From positions 1 to 64,000 of the forward strand of contig JARDVN010000001.1 of the NCBI GenBank assembly GCA_028994555.1: a stretch of 64,000 bases of DNA, given 5' to 3'. Source of the DNA: Citrobacter amalonaticus (GTDB taxonomy: Bacteria; Pseudomonadota; Gammaproteobacteria; Enterobacterales; Enterobacteriaceae). Below the pieces are notes generated by a model. It was not told the DNA's origin. It saw only the letters and a program-made list of their open reading frames with translations, and made no database searches. The position numbers were made by a program, and so were the translations under genes. Below are positions 11,111 through 23,097 of the stretch, piece after piece; position 1 is the first letter of the stretch, and each line of letters opens with the position of its first letter.

Positions 11111-11905
11111 TTACTCCCTGGAGAAAGAACGTATCTCTTCATCCTGACCTGCTGGCTCGCTTAACTCAACCCTTTCATTCTCAGGGAGAAGTCCTTGCCA
11201 GCCAAACTGTGATAATGCCTGCATCCAGACTGCGTCCAGTCCCGCATGGATCGTCAACGGTTCACCGGTAAACGGATGCGTCAGCGAAAGCTGGCTGGCA
11301 TGCAGCATCAGTCGGTTGCAGCCAAAATGTTCTGCCGCGCTGCGGTTCTGCCGCAAATCACCATGTTTGCTGTCGCCAAGAATTGGATGGCGCAGGTGCG
11401 CCAGATGGCGTCTGAGCTGATGTTTGCGCCCCGTTTGCGGATCCAGTTCCACCAGTCCGTAACGTGTCGTCGAATAACGTCCGGTCGCCACCGGCATTTC
11501 AACGGTGGCGAGGCCGCGATAATGGGTGAGTGCAGGCTGTGGGTCTTTGTTTTCACGGGCAAACTTATCGGCGATTTTATCCAGTTCTTCCACCAGCGGA
11601 TAATCCAGTACCGCTTCCTCCATAAGCCATCCGCGGACAATCGCATGATAGCGTTTATGGATCTCATGTTGCTCGAACTGCTGCGCAAGGCGGCGCCCGG
11701 CTTCGCTGGATAAGCCCATCAGCAACACACCGGAGGTCGGTCTGTCGAGACGATGCGCGGTAAACACATGCTGACCGATCTGGTCACGCACGGTTTGCAT
11801 CACCACCACTTTTTCGTCGCGATCCAGCCAACTGCGGTGCACCAGCCAACCGGAGGGTTTGTTGACCGCAACCAGCCATTCATCCTGATACAGAATCTCC
11901 AGCAT
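11111..11905 (-). CDS. truC: tRNA pseudouridine(65) synthase TruC
   Basis: TruC converts U65 of certain tRNAs to pseudouridine. It is a RluA-type synthase with the catalytic aspartate at residue 54 in HRLDRPTSGVLLMG, preceded by NKPSGWLVH and followed by RKHQLRRHLAHL and GDSKHGD. At 264 residues it is close to the usual 260. The start ATG overlaps the corrected yqcC stop (ATGA), and yqcA follows by 6 bp, so the three are probably one operon. Confidence 0.95.
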   Translation of the reverse strand: MLEILYQDEWLVAVNKPSGWLVHRSWLDRDEKVVVMQTVRDQIGQHVFTAHRLDRPTSGVLLMGLSSEAGRRLAQQFEQHEIHKRYHAIVRGWLMEEAVLDYPLVEELDKIADKFARENKDPQPALTHYRGLATVEMPVATGRYSTTRYGLVELDPQTGRKHQLRRHLAHLRHPILGDSKHGDLRQNRSAAEHFGCNRLMLHASQLSLTHPFTGEPLTIHAGLDAVWMQALSQFGWQGLLPENERVELSEPAGQDEEIRSFSRE

Positions 11906-12235
11906 CAGGATTTATCTTGCGCGAAAAGCGCATCCAGCGCCTGCAACGCCTCCAACAGAACTTCGCGCTGCGGATGATCGGCGGTGAGCGCCATTTCATA
12001 ATAGGGTGCGACGGCGAACGTCGCCGGCAGCGGCTGGGCGCTGTCCAGTAACGCATGCATACGGGGGGATCAAAACCCACTGCAGCCACTCAACTGGCTC
12101 CATCGTATCCATACAAAACGGTTGGGTACTGGTAAACAGGTGGGCTTCGGGTTCATCCATCCGCCAGTGTTGATGCTCACGTAGCAGCGCTTCAAGTGCG
12201 TGTAGCTGCTGACGCACACGGTCATGAGTCGTCAT
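11905..12235 (-). CDS. yqcC: YqcC family protein (one frameshift)
   Basis: A small cytosolic protein of unknown function conserved next to truC. It begins MTTHDRVRQQLHALEALLREHQHW and is rich in helices. A six-base run at 12063-12068 carries an extra base: the written frame diverges after LQWVLIP. With one base removed it continues RMHALLDSAQPLPATFAVAP and ends at 109 residues, the E. coli length, overlapping the truC start. An upstream in-frame ATG would add 25 residues reaching into the csrB side and is unlikely to be used. Confidence 0.88.
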
Positions 12236-12295
12236 GAAAGTCACCTCAATGATGAAAAATCTGGCGCGAAGAATACCACCAGTAAAAAAAGAAAC

Positions 12296-12663
12296 AAAAA
12301 AAGGGAGCACTGTAAAAACAGTGCTCCCGGTTCGTTTCGCAGCATTCCAGCTACTTTTAGTGCTCCCTGCTCATCCGTGACAACTTTTCCTGTGGTCTTG
12401 CGACCTGTTGTTCATCCTGAACATTTTGCATCCTGCTCACACCACCCCGATGTGATTACTTCATCCTGAAGTGTCCTGGCCATCCTGACCCACCGACTAT
12501 CCTGACCGGCTCTCGTTCTCCTTCCTGGAGGTGTCCTTTAACGCACTCCTGCGTTTTCCTCTTTGCTTCATCCTGAAGCCTTTCCCTGTAACACCATCCT
12601 GGTGTGTCCTGACAAAGTGCCATCATCCTGATGTTCACTTCGTTGTGCGACTCCCTGTCGACG
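12296..12663 (-). ncRNA. csrB: CsrB, CsrA-sequestering regulatory RNA
   Basis: CsrB binds many CsrA dimers and so relieves CsrA control of carbon metabolism, motility and biofilm genes. The minus strand starts GTCGACAGGGAGTC, as E. coli CsrB does, and contains 22 GGA motifs by my count, many as CAGGATG in hairpin loops. It ends in the perfect hairpin GGGAGCACTG/CAGTGCTCCC followed by seven T. Position between yqcC and syd is the classical csrB locus. Transcription depends on BarA-UvrY; a UvrY-type palindrome lies about 180 bp upstream. On the plus strand the repeats appear as CATCCTGA and could be mistaken for a simple repeat array. Confidence 0.97.
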
Positions 12664-12835
12664 TACATAGAATCGCCTTTTTCACGCCATCTTACAAGAC
12701 GCTTACAGACAATGCCTTAAGGAAAATTTCATATGAAAGTTGACAGTGAATCATTAACTCGATGATTTATTAGAATATAACTTATTTATACTTCTTAATA
12801 TCTTCATTAATTACCTGGCGATCTCCTACAGGGCC

Positions 12836-12853
12836 AGTAAGAGATCTCTCACA
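12836..12853. promoter_or_regulatory. Putative UvrY operator upstream of csrB
   Basis: The 18-base near-palindrome AGTAAGAGATCTCTCACA matches the UvrY (SirA) site reported upstream of csrB in E. coli (TGTGAGAGATCTCTTACA) in 17 of 18 positions when read on the minus strand. It lies 173-190 bp upstream of the csrB 5' end, also as known. The match comes from memory of the published motif. Confidence 0.8.
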
Positions 12854-12873
12854 TATTTACGGGGGGAAATGGA

Positions 12874-13419
12874 TTACAGAAGAGGCTTAAGTTGTGTGAG
12901 GAAATCCGCAAGAGAAGGGGCGAGAACAGAACGATTACGGGTTCCCAGCGTTTCTTTAATCACTTCTCCCGACAGATTGCAGAGGGAAATGACCTCAAGT
13001 TCATTGTCCTGCGTGGCAATAAAGAGTGTCGGCGACAGTTTCAAACGTTTCTGCGTCACCAGATGACCAATCAGGTTCTCCTGAACACGTCTGAAATCAT
13101 CCGCGCTCCAGGTCTGCAACAGCGTCAGCGTTTCGCTGCCAAACTGCGCGTGCATATCCCCGGCAAACTGCGTGGTATAAAACGCGTGAAGTGCAGATTG
13201 TATCACAATATCGAAGGCACGTTCAACCGCGTTTACATTCTGTTCACCTTCGAACGGCTGCGGTTGCCAGTAAACGGCATCACGGGTACTCGCAATAATA
13301 CAAGGAGAAGGCACGCCATACAGCTCTTCGCTCATCGGCCAACTATCGTTTGTTGCCTGCCATGCTTCACAGTAACGTGTCGTAAAATCCTTCAGGGCCA
13401 AAGCTGTCTGTTCGTCCAC
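12874..13419 (-). CDS. syd: SecY-interacting protein Syd
   Basis: Syd is a peripheral cytosolic-face protein that binds SecY and is thought to monitor translocon integrity. The 181-residue translation is full length and includes [23 protein letters not shown] segments ([14 protein letters not shown]) and [18 protein letters not shown]. It has no signal peptide. It lies upstream of the csrB control region on the same strand and is divergent from queF. Confidence 0.95.
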   Translation of the reverse strand: MDEQTALALKDFTTRYCEAWQATNDSWPMSEELYGVPSPCIIASTRDAVYWQPQPFEGEQNVNAVERAFDIVIQSALHAFYTTQFAGDMHAQFGSETLTLLQTWSADDFRRVQENLIGHLVTQKRLKLSPTLFIATQDNELEVISLCNLSGEVIKETLGTRNRSVLAPSLADFLTQLKPLL

Positions 13420-13487
13420 CGGTTTCTCTCTTCATAAAAGCCAGGATACACTTGGCACATAGTGTATCTGGTTTATGACGGTGAAAC

Positions 13488-14336
13488 ATGTCTTCTTATG
13501 AAAACCATCAGGCGCTTGATGGCCTGACGCTCGGTAAATCAACGGATTACCGGGATATTTATGACCCCAGCCTGCTACAGGGCGTACCCCGTAGTCTGAA
13601 TCGCGACCCGCTGGGACTCAACGCAGAGAACTTACCGTTTCATGGCGCTGATATCTGGACGCTGTATGAGCTGTCATGGCTGAATGCCAAAGGATTACCC
13701 CAGGTGGCGGTCGGTCATGTGGAGCTGGATTACACCAGCGTCAATCTGATTGAATCCAAAAGCTTTAAGCTGTACCTGAACAGCTTCAACCAGACGCGGT
13801 TTGACTCCTGGGAAGCGGTACAACAGACGCTGGAAAAGGATCTTCGCGCCTGTGCAAAAGGGAATGTGACCGTTGCGCTGTACCGTCTCGACGAACTGGA
13901 AGGACAACCCGTCGCGCATTTTCACGGCACCTGCATTGATGATCAGGACATTGACATTGATAACTACCAGTTCACTACCGATTATCTGCAATCCGCCACC
14001 AGCGCAGAAAAAGTGGTTGAAGAGACGCTGGTGAGCCATCTGTTGAAATCAAACTGCCTGATCACCCATCAGCCGGACTGGGGTTCCATACAAATTCAGT
14101 ATCGGGGACGTAAAATAGACAGGGAGAAGCTGCTTCGTTATCTGGTCTCTTTTCGCCATCATAATGAGTTCCACGAGCAGTGCGTGGAGCGCATCTTCAA
14201 TGACCTGCTACGCTTCTGCCAGCCTGAAAAACTGAGCGTTTACGCGCGTTACACCCGTCGCGGTGGGCTGGATATTAATCCATGGCGTAGCAATACCGAC
14301 TTCACTCCGTCCACCGGCAGATTAGTTCGACAGTGA
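13488..14336 (+). CDS. queF: NADPH-dependent 7-cyano-7-deazaguanine reductase QueF
   Basis: QueF reduces preQ0 to preQ1 in queuosine synthesis. At 282 residues it is the long, two-domain tunnelling-fold type. The catalytic cysteine is at position 190 ([16 protein letters not shown]) with the catalytic aspartate at 197, and the QueF motif [12 protein letters not shown] binds NADPH. The ATG start [16 protein letters not shown] matches the E. coli protein closely. ppnN follows on the same strand after 112 bp. Confidence 0.96.
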   Translation: MSSYENHQALDGLTLGKSTDYRDIYDPSLLQGVPRSLNRDPLGLNAENLPFHGADIWTLYELSWLNAKGLPQVAVGHVELDYTSVNLIESKSFKLYLNSFNQTRFDSWEAVQQTLEKDLRACAKGNVTVALYRLDELEGQPVAHFHGTCIDDQDIDIDNYQFTTDYLQSATSAEKVVEETLVSHLLKSNCLITHQPDWGSIQIQYRGRKIDREKLLRYLVSFRHHNEFHEQCVERIFNDLLRFCQPEKLSVYARYTRRGGLDINPWRSNTDFTPSTGRLVRQ

Positions 14337-14448
14337 ATTATTTCACCATTTTGCGGAGTGGATTCCATGCGCAAGGTTGTGAAAGGTCATAAGCCAGGGC
14401 TATTGTTAGCCACAGGGAATGACGTTTTGCGTCCCATAAGGAGTTTAC

Positions 14449-15813
14449 TTGATTACACATATTAGCCCGCTTGGCTCTATGGACATGTTGTCGCAGCTGG
14501 AAGTCGATATGCTTAAACGCACGGCCAGCAGTGACCTGTATCAACTGTTTCGTAACTGTTCGCTTGCCGTTTTAAACTCCGGCAGTCTGACTGACAACAG
14601 CAAAGAGCTGCTGTCCCGCTTTGAAAGTTTCGATATCAACGTGTTGCGTCGCGAACGCGGCGTGAAGCTGGAACTGATCAATCCGCCAGAAGATGCATTC
14701 GTCGATGGCCGTATCATCCGCGCGCTGCAGGCGAACCTGTTTGCCGTGCTGCGCGACATTCTGTTTGTTAACGGTCAGATTCATAACGCGGGTCGTTTCC
14801 AGCATCTGGATCTCGAAAGCTCCGTGCACATTACTAACCTGGTGTTCTCTATTTTGCGTAATGCCAGAGCGCTGCACGTCGGCGAAGCGCCAAACATGGT
14901 GGTCTGCTGGGGCGGTCACTCGATTAATGAAAACGAATATCTGTATGCCCGCCGCGTCGGGACACAGTTAGGTCTGCGCGAGCTGAACATTTGCACCGGC
15001 TGTGGGCCGGGTGCGATGGAAGCGCCGATGAAAGGCGCCGCGGTAGGCCATGCGCAACAGCGCTATAAAGACAGCCGTTTTATTGGGATGACCGAGCCGT
15101 CGATCATCGCCGCTGAGCCACCGAACCCGCTGGTCAACGAACTGATCATTATGCCGGACATCGAAAAACGTCTGGAAGCTTTCGTGCGTATCGCCCACGG
15201 CATTATCATTTTCCCGGGCGGCGTGGGAACCGCAGAAGAGCTATTGTATCTGCTGGGTATTCTGATGAACCCGGCGAACAAAGATCAGGTTCTGCCGCTC
15301 ATCCTCACCGGCCCGAAAGAGAGCGCCGACTACTTCCGCGTGCTGGATGAGTTCATTGTCCATACGCTGGGCGAAGCCGCGCGCCAGCATTACCGCATTA
15401 TCATTGATGATGCGGCGGAAGTCGCACGCTTAATGAAAAAAGCGATGCCGCTGGTGAAAGAAAATCGTCGTGATACCGGAGACGCCTATAGCTTTAACTG
15501 GTCGATCCGCATTACGCCAGACCTGCAAATGCCGTTTGAACCGTCACACGAAAACATGGCTAACCTGAAGCTTTATCCGGATCAGCCGGTAGAAGTGCTG
15601 GCGGCCGACCTGCGTCGCGCCTTCTCTGGCATTGTGGCGGGTAACGTTAAGGAAGTGGGTATCCGCGCCATTGAAGAGTTTGGCCCATACAAAATCCACG
15701 GCGACAGTGAAATGATGCGTCGTATGGACGATCTCCTACAAGGTTTTGTCGCACAGCACCGTATGAAGCTGCCTGGCACTGCCTATATCCCCTGTTACGA
15801 AATCTGCGCCTGA
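14449..15813 (+). CDS. ppnN: Pyrimidine/purine nucleotide 5'-monophosphate nucleosidase PpnN
   Basis: PpnN (YgdH) hydrolyses nucleoside monophosphates to base and ribose 5-phosphate and is stimulated by ppGpp. The 454-residue protein starts at a TTG (14449-14451) behind a clear AAGGAG at about 14438-14443; the next residues [18 protein letters not shown] match E. coli. The LOG/TIR-like Rossmann motif [14 protein letters not shown] and an upstream [16 protein letters not shown] loop are present. A strong terminator follows at 15834-15865. Confidence 0.95.
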   Translation: MITHISPLGSMDMLSQLEVDMLKRTASSDLYQLFRNCSLAVLNSGSLTDNSKELLSRFESFDINVLRRERGVKLELINPPEDAFVDGRIIRALQANLFAVLRDILFVNGQIHNAGRFQHLDLESSVHITNLVFSILRNARALHVGEAPNMVVCWGGHSINENEYLYARRVGTQLGLRELNICTGCGPGAMEAPMKGAAVGHAQQRYKDSRFIGMTEPSIIAAEPPNPLVNELIIMPDIEKRLEAFVRIAHGIIIFPGGVGTAEELLYLLGILMNPANKDQVLPLILTGPKESADYFRVLDEFIVHTLGEAARQHYRIIIDDAAEVARLMKKAMPLVKENRRDTGDAYSFNWSIRITPDLQMPFEPSHENMANLKLYPDQPVEVLAADLRRAFSGIVAGNVKEVGIRAIEEFGPYKIHGDSEMMRRMDDLLQGFVAQHRMKLPGTAYIPCYEICA

Positions 15814-15833
15814 CGCGCAAAGCGCATAGCCCG

Positions 15834-15865
15834 CCGGGAGCGCCTGATGGCCTCCCGGTTTTTTT
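15834..15865 (+). terminator. Rho-independent terminator of ppnN
   Basis: CCGGGAG and CTCCCGG pair around an 11-base loop and are followed by seven T, 20 bp after the ppnN stop. Confidence 0.9.
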
Positions 15866-16319
15866 ATGTATACCAACGAGATAGGGGTGACGTTTTATAA
15901 AGTTAGCTAATACATCATACAAAAAACATTTCAACGCAAACGATTACCCTTCTAATGCAACCGCGTTTTATCAGACTAAATTTCACTTAGACATCATAAA
16001 CAACTAAAAACGGTTCTTTTTACCGCGTAAGCTCCGTAACTTCCCGAGATTCCTTTCAGGCTATATGTTGTTAATGTTAGCCTTCGCGCGTGTAAATTCG
16101 CTTTGATGTTTTTTTAACAGACTAATGATCCAATTTTATCCGGTTTAAAAGTGGATTATTGCATTTGAGATCCCGATCACTGATAGATTCATTAGTTAAA
16201 TGTATCTTTCCGCCCGCAAATTATTACGGTTAAAAATTATATAAAAATCGTCATTGCAAGAATTTCGTATTACGGTCAGGAATTTTTTCCTGATTTTTAG
16301 CTTCCTCCAGGAGAACCAG
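15866..16319. other. Long AT-rich leader region upstream of sdaC
   Basis: This 454-bp gap is markedly AT-rich and contains no ORF I would support. It must hold the sdaC promoter and 5' leader. A good ribosome site (CAGGAG) lies just before the sdaC ATG. I did not see a convincing CRP or Lrp site. Confidence 0.55.
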
Positions 16320-17609
16320 ATGGAAACCACCCAAACCAGCACTATTGCTTCGACTGAAACACGAAGCGCATGGCGCAAGACCGATACCATGTGGATGCTG
16401 GGCCTTTATGGCACGGCTATCGGCGCAGGCGTATTATTCCTGCCAATCAACGCAGGTGTCGGCGGTATGATCCCGCTTATCATCATGGCAATTATCGCCT
16501 TCCCGATGACCTTCTTCGCCCACCGTGGTCTGACTCGCTTCGTGCTGTCCGGCAAAAACCCAGGCGAAGACATCACCGAAGTCGTTGAAGAGCATTTTGG
16601 TATCGGCGCGGGTAAACTGATTACTCTGCTGTACTTCTTCGCGATTTACCCGATTCTGTTGGTTTATAGCGTCGCGATTACCAACACGGTTGAGAGCTTC
16701 CTGACTCACCAGTTAGCCATTACTCCACCGCCGCGTGCGATCCTGTCGCTGATCCTGATTGTCGGGATGATGACTATCGTTCGCTTCGGTGAGCAGATGA
16801 TCGTCAAGGCGATGAGCATCCTGGTGTTCCCGTTTGTTGCCGCGCTGATGCTGCTGGCTCTGTATCTGATCCCACAGTGGAGCGGTGCAGCGCTGGAAAC
16901 CTTATCCTTTGACTCTGCGGCTACGACCGGCAACGGTCTGTGGATGACTCTGTGGCTGGCGATTCCGGTGATGGTGTTCTCGTTCAACCACTCTCCGATT
17001 ATCTCTTCCTTCGCGGTGGCGAAGCGTGAAGAGTACGGCGATGCGGCAGAGAAAAAATGCTCGAAGATTCTGGCCTTCGCTCACATCATGATGGTGCTGA
17101 CGGTCATGTTCTTCGTCTTCAGCTGCGTACTGAGCCTGACGCCAGCAGATCTGGCAGCAGCGAAAGAGCAGAACATCTCGATTCTGTCTTACCTGGCAAA
17201 CCACTTTAACGCGCCGATCATCGCCTGGATGGCACCGATCATCGCGATGATTGCTATCACCAAATCCTTCCTCGGCCACTATCTGGGTGCACGTGAAGGC
17301 TTTAACGGGATGGTGATTAAATCTCTGCGTGGTAAAGGCAAAAGCATCGAAATCAACAAACTGAACCGCATCACAGCGCTGTTCATGCTGGTGACGACCT
17401 GGATTGTCGCCACGCTGAACCCGAGCATCCTCGGTATGATTGAAACCCTGGGTGGTCCAATCATCGCGATGATCCTGTTCCTGATGCCGATGTACGCTAT
17501 TCAGAAAGTACCGGCAATGCGTAAATACAGCGGCCATATCAGCAACGTGTTCGTTGTTGTGATGGGTCTGATTGCAATCTCCGCGATTTTCTACTCTCTG
17601 TTCAGCTAA
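16320..17609 (+). CDS. sdaC: L-serine/proton symporter SdaC
   Basis: SdaC imports L-serine with protons across the inner membrane. The 429-residue protein has about eleven hydrophobic segments of the hydroxy/aromatic amino acid permease fold, beginning with [20 protein letters not shown] take the ATG at 16320 ([11 protein letters not shown]) behind CAGGAGAACC, although the frame stays open 22 codons upstream. sdaB follows after 60 bp, with a hairpin between them. Together the pair supplies serine to a deaminase. Confidence 0.96.
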   Translation: METTQTSTIASTETRSAWRKTDTMWMLGLYGTAIGAGVLFLPINAGVGGMIPLIIMAIIAFPMTFFAHRGLTRFVLSGKNPGEDITEVVEEHFGIGAGKLITLLYFFAIYPILLVYSVAITNTVESFLTHQLAITPPPRAILSLILIVGMMTIVRFGEQMIVKAMSILVFPFVAALMLLALYLIPQWSGAALETLSFDSAATTGNGLWMTLWLAIPVMVFSFNHSPIISSFAVAKREEYGDAAEKKCSKILAFAHIMMVLTVMFFVFSCVLSLTPADLAAAKEQNISILSYLANHFNAPIIAWMAPIIAMIAITKSFLGHYLGAREGFNGMVIKSLRGKGKSIEINKLNRITALFMLVTTWIVATLNPSILGMIETLGGPIIAMILFLMPMYAIQKVPAMRKYSGHISNVFVVVMGLIAISAIFYSLFS

Positions 17610-17617
17610 GTTATTTA

Positions 17618-17637
17618 GCGCCGCTTTCGGGCGGCGC
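17618..17637 (+). terminator. GC-rich hairpin between sdaC and sdaB
   Basis: GCGCCGC and GCGGCGC pair around a 6-base loop, followed by a pyrimidine tract (TTCCTTCC) but no real T run. It could act as a partial terminator or protect the sdaC transcript, leaving some read-through into sdaB. Confidence 0.55.
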
Positions 17638-17669
17638 TTCCTTCCTGATTTAACCGCTATGGATGCCCT

Positions 17670-19037
17670 ATGATTAGCGTATTCGATATTTTCAAAATCG
17701 GCATTGGCCCGTCCAGTTCACATACCGTCGGGCCGATGAAAGCCGGCAAACAATTCACGGACGATCTGATCGCCCGCCACATTCTGACCGATGTCACCCG
17801 CGTTGTCGTTGATGTGTATGGCTCGCTGTCCCTGACGGGTAAAGGCCACCACACCGATATCGCGATTATCATGGGTCTGGCAGGGAATCTGCCGGATACG
17901 GTCGACATCGATGCTATCCCCGGCTTCATCCAGGATGTAAACACCCACGGGCGCCTGCTGCTGGCAAACGGTCAGCATGAGGTCGAGTTCCCGGTAGATA
18001 AGTGCATGAATTTCCATGCCGATAACCTGTCTCTGCACGAGAACGGGATGCGCATTACCGCGCTGGCGGGCGATAAGGTCCTCTACAGCCAGACTTACTA
18101 TTCCATTGGCGGCGGTTTCATCGTCGATGAAGAACATTTCGGTTTGCCGAACAGTGCGCCGGTGAACGTCCCGTATCCGTATAAATCGGCTGCTGATCTG
18201 CAAAAACATTGCCAGGAGACCGGGCTGTCCCTGTCTGGCCTGATGATGCAAAACGAGCTGGCGTTGCATAGCAAAGAAGAGCTGGAACAGCACTTTGCTA
18301 ACGTCTGGGAGGTTATGCGCAGCGGCATTGAACGCGGCATCACCACCGAGGGCGTCCTGCCAGGAAAACTGCGCGTACCGCGCCGTGCGGCAGCGCTGCG
18401 TCGTATGCTGGTGAGCAGCGACAAAACCACCACCGACCCGATGGCGGTGGTTGACTGGATCAACATGTTCGCGCTGGCGGTGAACGAAGAGAATGCCGCT
18501 GGTGGACGTGTGGTCACCGCGCCGACCAACGGCGCGTGCGGTATTGTTCCGGCAGTGCTGGCCTATTACGACAAATTCATCCGCGAAGTGAACGCCAACT
18601 CGCTGGCGCGCTACATGCTGGTCGCCAGTGCGATTGGCTCGCTGTACAAGATGAACGCCTCTATTTCCGGAGCGGAAGTAGGCTGTCAGGGGGAAGTCGG
18701 TGTGGCTTGTTCAATGGCGGCGGCAGGTCTGGCGGAATTGTTGGGCGGGAGCCCGACGCAGGTTTGTATCGCGGCGGAAATCGGCATGGAGCATAACCTC
18801 GGTCTGACCTGCGACCCGGTAGCGGGCCAGGTTCAGGTGCCATGCATCGAGCGTAACGCGATAGCCTCCGTGAAGGCAGTTAACGCTGCGCGAATGGCGC
18901 TACGACGCACCAGCGAGCCACGTGTCTGCCTCGATAAAGTGATCGAAACCATGTACGAGACCGGTAAAGACATGAACGCCAAGTACCGCGAAACCTCTCG
19001 CGGTGGCCTGGCCATGAAGATTGTTACCTGCGATTAA
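17670..19037 (+). CDS. sdaB: L-serine ammonia-lyase SdaB (L-serine deaminase II)
   Basis: SdaB converts L-serine to pyruvate and ammonia with a 4Fe-4S cluster. The 455-residue protein starts MISVFDIFKIGIGPSSSHTVGPM, the N-terminal signature of the family. The C-terminal half holds the APTNGACGIVPAVLAYY loop and the cluster cysteines in SGAEVGCQGEVGVACSMAA and GLTCDPVAGQVQVPCIERN. Full length and intact. Operon with sdaC. Confidence 0.97.
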   Translation: MISVFDIFKIGIGPSSSHTVGPMKAGKQFTDDLIARHILTDVTRVVVDVYGSLSLTGKGHHTDIAIIMGLAGNLPDTVDIDAIPGFIQDVNTHGRLLLANGQHEVEFPVDKCMNFHADNLSLHENGMRITALAGDKVLYSQTYYSIGGGFIVDEEHFGLPNSAPVNVPYPYKSAADLQKHCQETGLSLSGLMMQNELALHSKEELEQHFANVWEVMRSGIERGITTEGVLPGKLRVPRRAAALRRMLVSSDKTTTDPMAVVDWINMFALAVNEENAAGGRVVTAPTNGACGIVPAVLAYYDKFIREVNANSLARYMLVASAIGSLYKMNASISGAEVGCQGEVGVACSMAAAGLAELLGGSPTQVCIAAEIGMEHNLGLTCDPVAGQVQVPCIERNAIASVKAVNAARMALRRTSEPRVCLDKVIETMYETGKDMNAKYRETSRGGLAMKIVTCD

Positions 19038-19047
19038 TCGTGCTCAC

Positions 19048-19080
19048 AGAGGCCTCATTTTGCGAGGCCTCTTCTCGTTT
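19048..19080 (+). terminator. Rho-independent terminator of sdaB
   Basis: AGAGGCCTC and GAGGCCTCT pair around a 7-base loop and are followed by a T-rich tract, 11 bp after the sdaB stop. Confidence 0.88.
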
Positions 19081-19131
19081 TAGCCTCCTGCAATAGCCTC
19101 CTTTTGTTCCGAATGTTACCCTACACGCTGA

Positions 19132-20995
<1,864 letters not shown>

Positions 20996-21003
<8 letters not shown>

Positions 21004-21391
21004 GAACTACGCCCTTACGCTTCAAACGGATGGCGCCGATTAGCATCAGCACCCAACCTGCCAGGAAGCTGACACCGCCGACAGGGGTAACAAACGCCCA
21101 CAGGCGCAGATGAGACAACGCCAGGCAATACAGGCTGCCGCTAAACAGCACCGTGCCTAAGGCGAGAAAAACGCTACTCCAGTAAAACCAGATGCTGATC
21201 CGGCGTTGCATCGCCACCGCCAGTCCGAAGATAGCCAGCGTATGGAACGCCTGATATTGCAGGCCGGTCTGGATCCAGCTCATTTCAACCACACCGAGGG
21301 TTTTGCTCAGGACATGCGCACCGAAAGCACCCAGAGCGACATAAATAAAGCCACTGATAGCGGCAAAAATCAGCATAAAACGGCTGGTCAT
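20996..21391 (-). CDS. ygdD: DUF423 inner-membrane protein YgdD
   Basis: A 131-residue protein with four predicted membrane helices, starting [21 protein letters not shown]. It belongs to DUF423 (UPF0382); its function is unknown. An alternative ATG two codons upstream is possible. It lies between gcvA and rlmM on the same strand, 18 bp after gcvA. Confidence 0.92.
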
Positions 21392-21409
21392 GGTCATACC
21401 CTACGTAAG

Positions 21410-22328
21410 TTATTGTTCGTAACGAAAGCGGAATTTCTCTTGTTCCGTGGCCGCTTTCGCCAGTATCCATTGACGGAAGGCGGCTATTTTACCCAGTTCT
21501 GCCTGACTGTCATGACAAACCAGATAAAAAGCGTTTTTACTGACCAGAACATCATTAAACGGACAGACGAGCCGTCCCGCTTCAATTTCTGACTGCGCCA
21601 TCACGTTATTCGCCAGCGCAACGCCCTGCCCGTGGATAGCAGCTTGCAACACCATCGCGCTATGACTAAAGATGGGCCCCTGCTGGACGTTGATATGATT
21701 TAGTCCCAGTTGTCGCGTATAGGTTTGCCAGTCACGACGCGAAGCATCGTGCAATAAGGTATGCGTGGCTAAATCTGCGGGCGACTTCAGTGCTTTATCA
21801 CCTGTCAGCAGCAACGGCGAGCACACCGGCAGCAGATATTCTGCGTACAATTTTTCGACGCGCAGTCCTGGCCAGTTGCCACGACCATAAAAAATCGCCA
21901 CGTCGACATCGTCCGCCAGTTTATCTTCCTGACGGTCAACCGCCTGGATCCTGACGTCAATTCCCGGATAAGCTGAGTTAAAGCTAGAGAGTCGGGGCAC
22001 CAGCCAGTGAATCGCAAAACTGGGCAATAAACTGACCGTCAGCGCCCCCCTTTGCACTCCGCGCCTGAAGTTTACGCGTCGCATCCGTTAATTGCGAAAA
22101 AATCTCTTTGATGTCGAGGAAGTAACTTTGTCCTTCTTCGGTCAGAAGAAGAGAACGGTTGCGTCGGCGAAACAGCTTCAGCCCTAAGAAATCCTCAAGT
22201 GACTTGATTTGGTGACTTACTGCGGCCTGCGTCACAAAAAGCTCTTCTGCTGCGCGGGTGAAGCTAAGATGCCGTGCGGCGGCATCAAAAACACGTAATG
22301 CGTTCAGAGGTGGGAGTCGTTTTGACAT
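21410..22328 (-). CDS. gcvA: LysR-type regulator GcvA (one frameshift)
   Basis: GcvA activates and, with GcvR, represses the glycine cleavage operon, and activates gcvB. The N-terminal winged HTH reads LNALRVFDAAARHLSFTRAA...VTQAAVSHQIKSLEDFLG. A C6 run at 22045-22050 (plus strand) has one extra base that breaks the frame after ARSAKG; correcting it gives KGALTVSLLPSFAIHWLVPRL and a 305-residue protein, the family length. It is divergent from gcvB, whose promoter lies 128 bp away. Confidence 0.95.
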
Positions 22329-22421
22329 GGCTTTTAGACTTTGATGTTAAAAGAATTTAACAATTAGATTACAACATGTAACCTATTAGTTTTTTTTATC
22401 TGAGCCATTATAATTTGTCCG

Positions 22422-22450
22422 TTGAGGAACTACCAGCAAATACCTATAGT
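22422..22450 (+). promoter_or_regulatory. gcvB promoter
   Basis: TTGAGG (22422-22427) and TATAGT (22445-22450) are 17 bp apart, and the -10 ends 6 bp before the GcvB 5' end. GcvA is the known activator and GcvR the antagonist at this promoter. Confidence 0.8.
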
Positions 22451-22456
22451 GGCGGC

Positions 22457-22662
22457 ACTTCCTGAGCCGGAACGAAAAGTCTTATCGGAATGCGTGTTCT
22501 GGTGGGCTTTTGGCTTACGGTTGTGATGTTGTGTTGTTGTGTTTGCAATTGGTCTGCGATTCAGACCACGGTAGCAACGCTACCCTTTTTCACTTCCTGT
22601 ACATTTACCCTGTCTGTCCATAGTGATTAATGTAGCACCGCCAATTTGCGGTGCTTTTTTTT
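22457..22662 (+). ncRNA. gcvB: GcvB small RNA
   Basis: GcvB is an Hfq-dependent sRNA that represses many amino-acid and peptide transporter mRNAs. The sequence begins ACTTCCTGAGCCGG and contains the G/U-rich R1 seed region (GTTGTGATGTTGTGTTGTTG, about 22522-22541). An internal hairpin GGTAGC/GCTACC lies before TTTTTCAC, and the final terminator GCACCGCCAATTTGCGGTGC is followed by eight T. Length of 206 nt and location divergent from gcvA match E. coli. Confidence 0.97.
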
Positions 22663-22678
22663 ACCCGTCACCTGCAGA

Positions 22679-22906
22679 TTAGTCTTCCAGCGCGACCATC
22701 TCTTTCACATCAGTGCGGTTGATCTGCTGTTTGTTGCCATTAGCGTCCTTATACGAAATCATCCCGGTATCATCATCCGTCTTCGGTTTACCGTCCGAAA
22801 CGATGCTGCGTCCATCATTGGTGTGCATCACGTAGTTCGGACCGGAACAGGCGCTCAGGGCAAAAGTCAGCATACATGCGGAAATAATTGCGGCAGTCTT
22901 TTTCAT
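22679..22906 (-). CDS. ygdI: DUF903 lipoprotein YgdI
   Basis: A 75-residue lipoprotein: signal [20 protein letters not shown] with a lipobox ending at Cys20, then the small DUF903 domain ([18 protein letters not shown]). Function unknown. The frame stays open 51 codons upstream, but the lipoprotein signal and the AAGGAG ribosome site at about 22912-22918 fix this start. A paralogue, ygdR, is at 50875-51093. Confidence 0.93.
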   Translation of the reverse strand: MKKTAAIISACMLTFALSACSGPNYVMHTNDGRSIVSDGKPKTDDDTGMISYKDANGNKQQINRTDVKEMVALED

Positions 22907-23097
22907 CTTCTTCTCCTTAAAGCTGTTTATGCTATTAAAAACGTACTCCGTAACAGGCAAAAAGATTTGCCTAACATTATTCAGCATAAGACACTGGTCT
23001 GATTTCGCCAGGTTATCCAGAAGATTCTTATAGTTAAGCAATCCTTGAATCACTGCCAAAATTGCGCCACGATCGACAAACCGAACTGAGGAATGTC

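Noticed and set aside
12360..12663. Recurrent CATCCTGA motifs that look like a short repeat array or CRISPR-like locus
   Set aside because: Read on the minus strand they are the CAGGATG/GGA loops of CsrB, with the classical 5' end, terminator and position. Spacing and flanks are irregular, so it is not a CRISPR.
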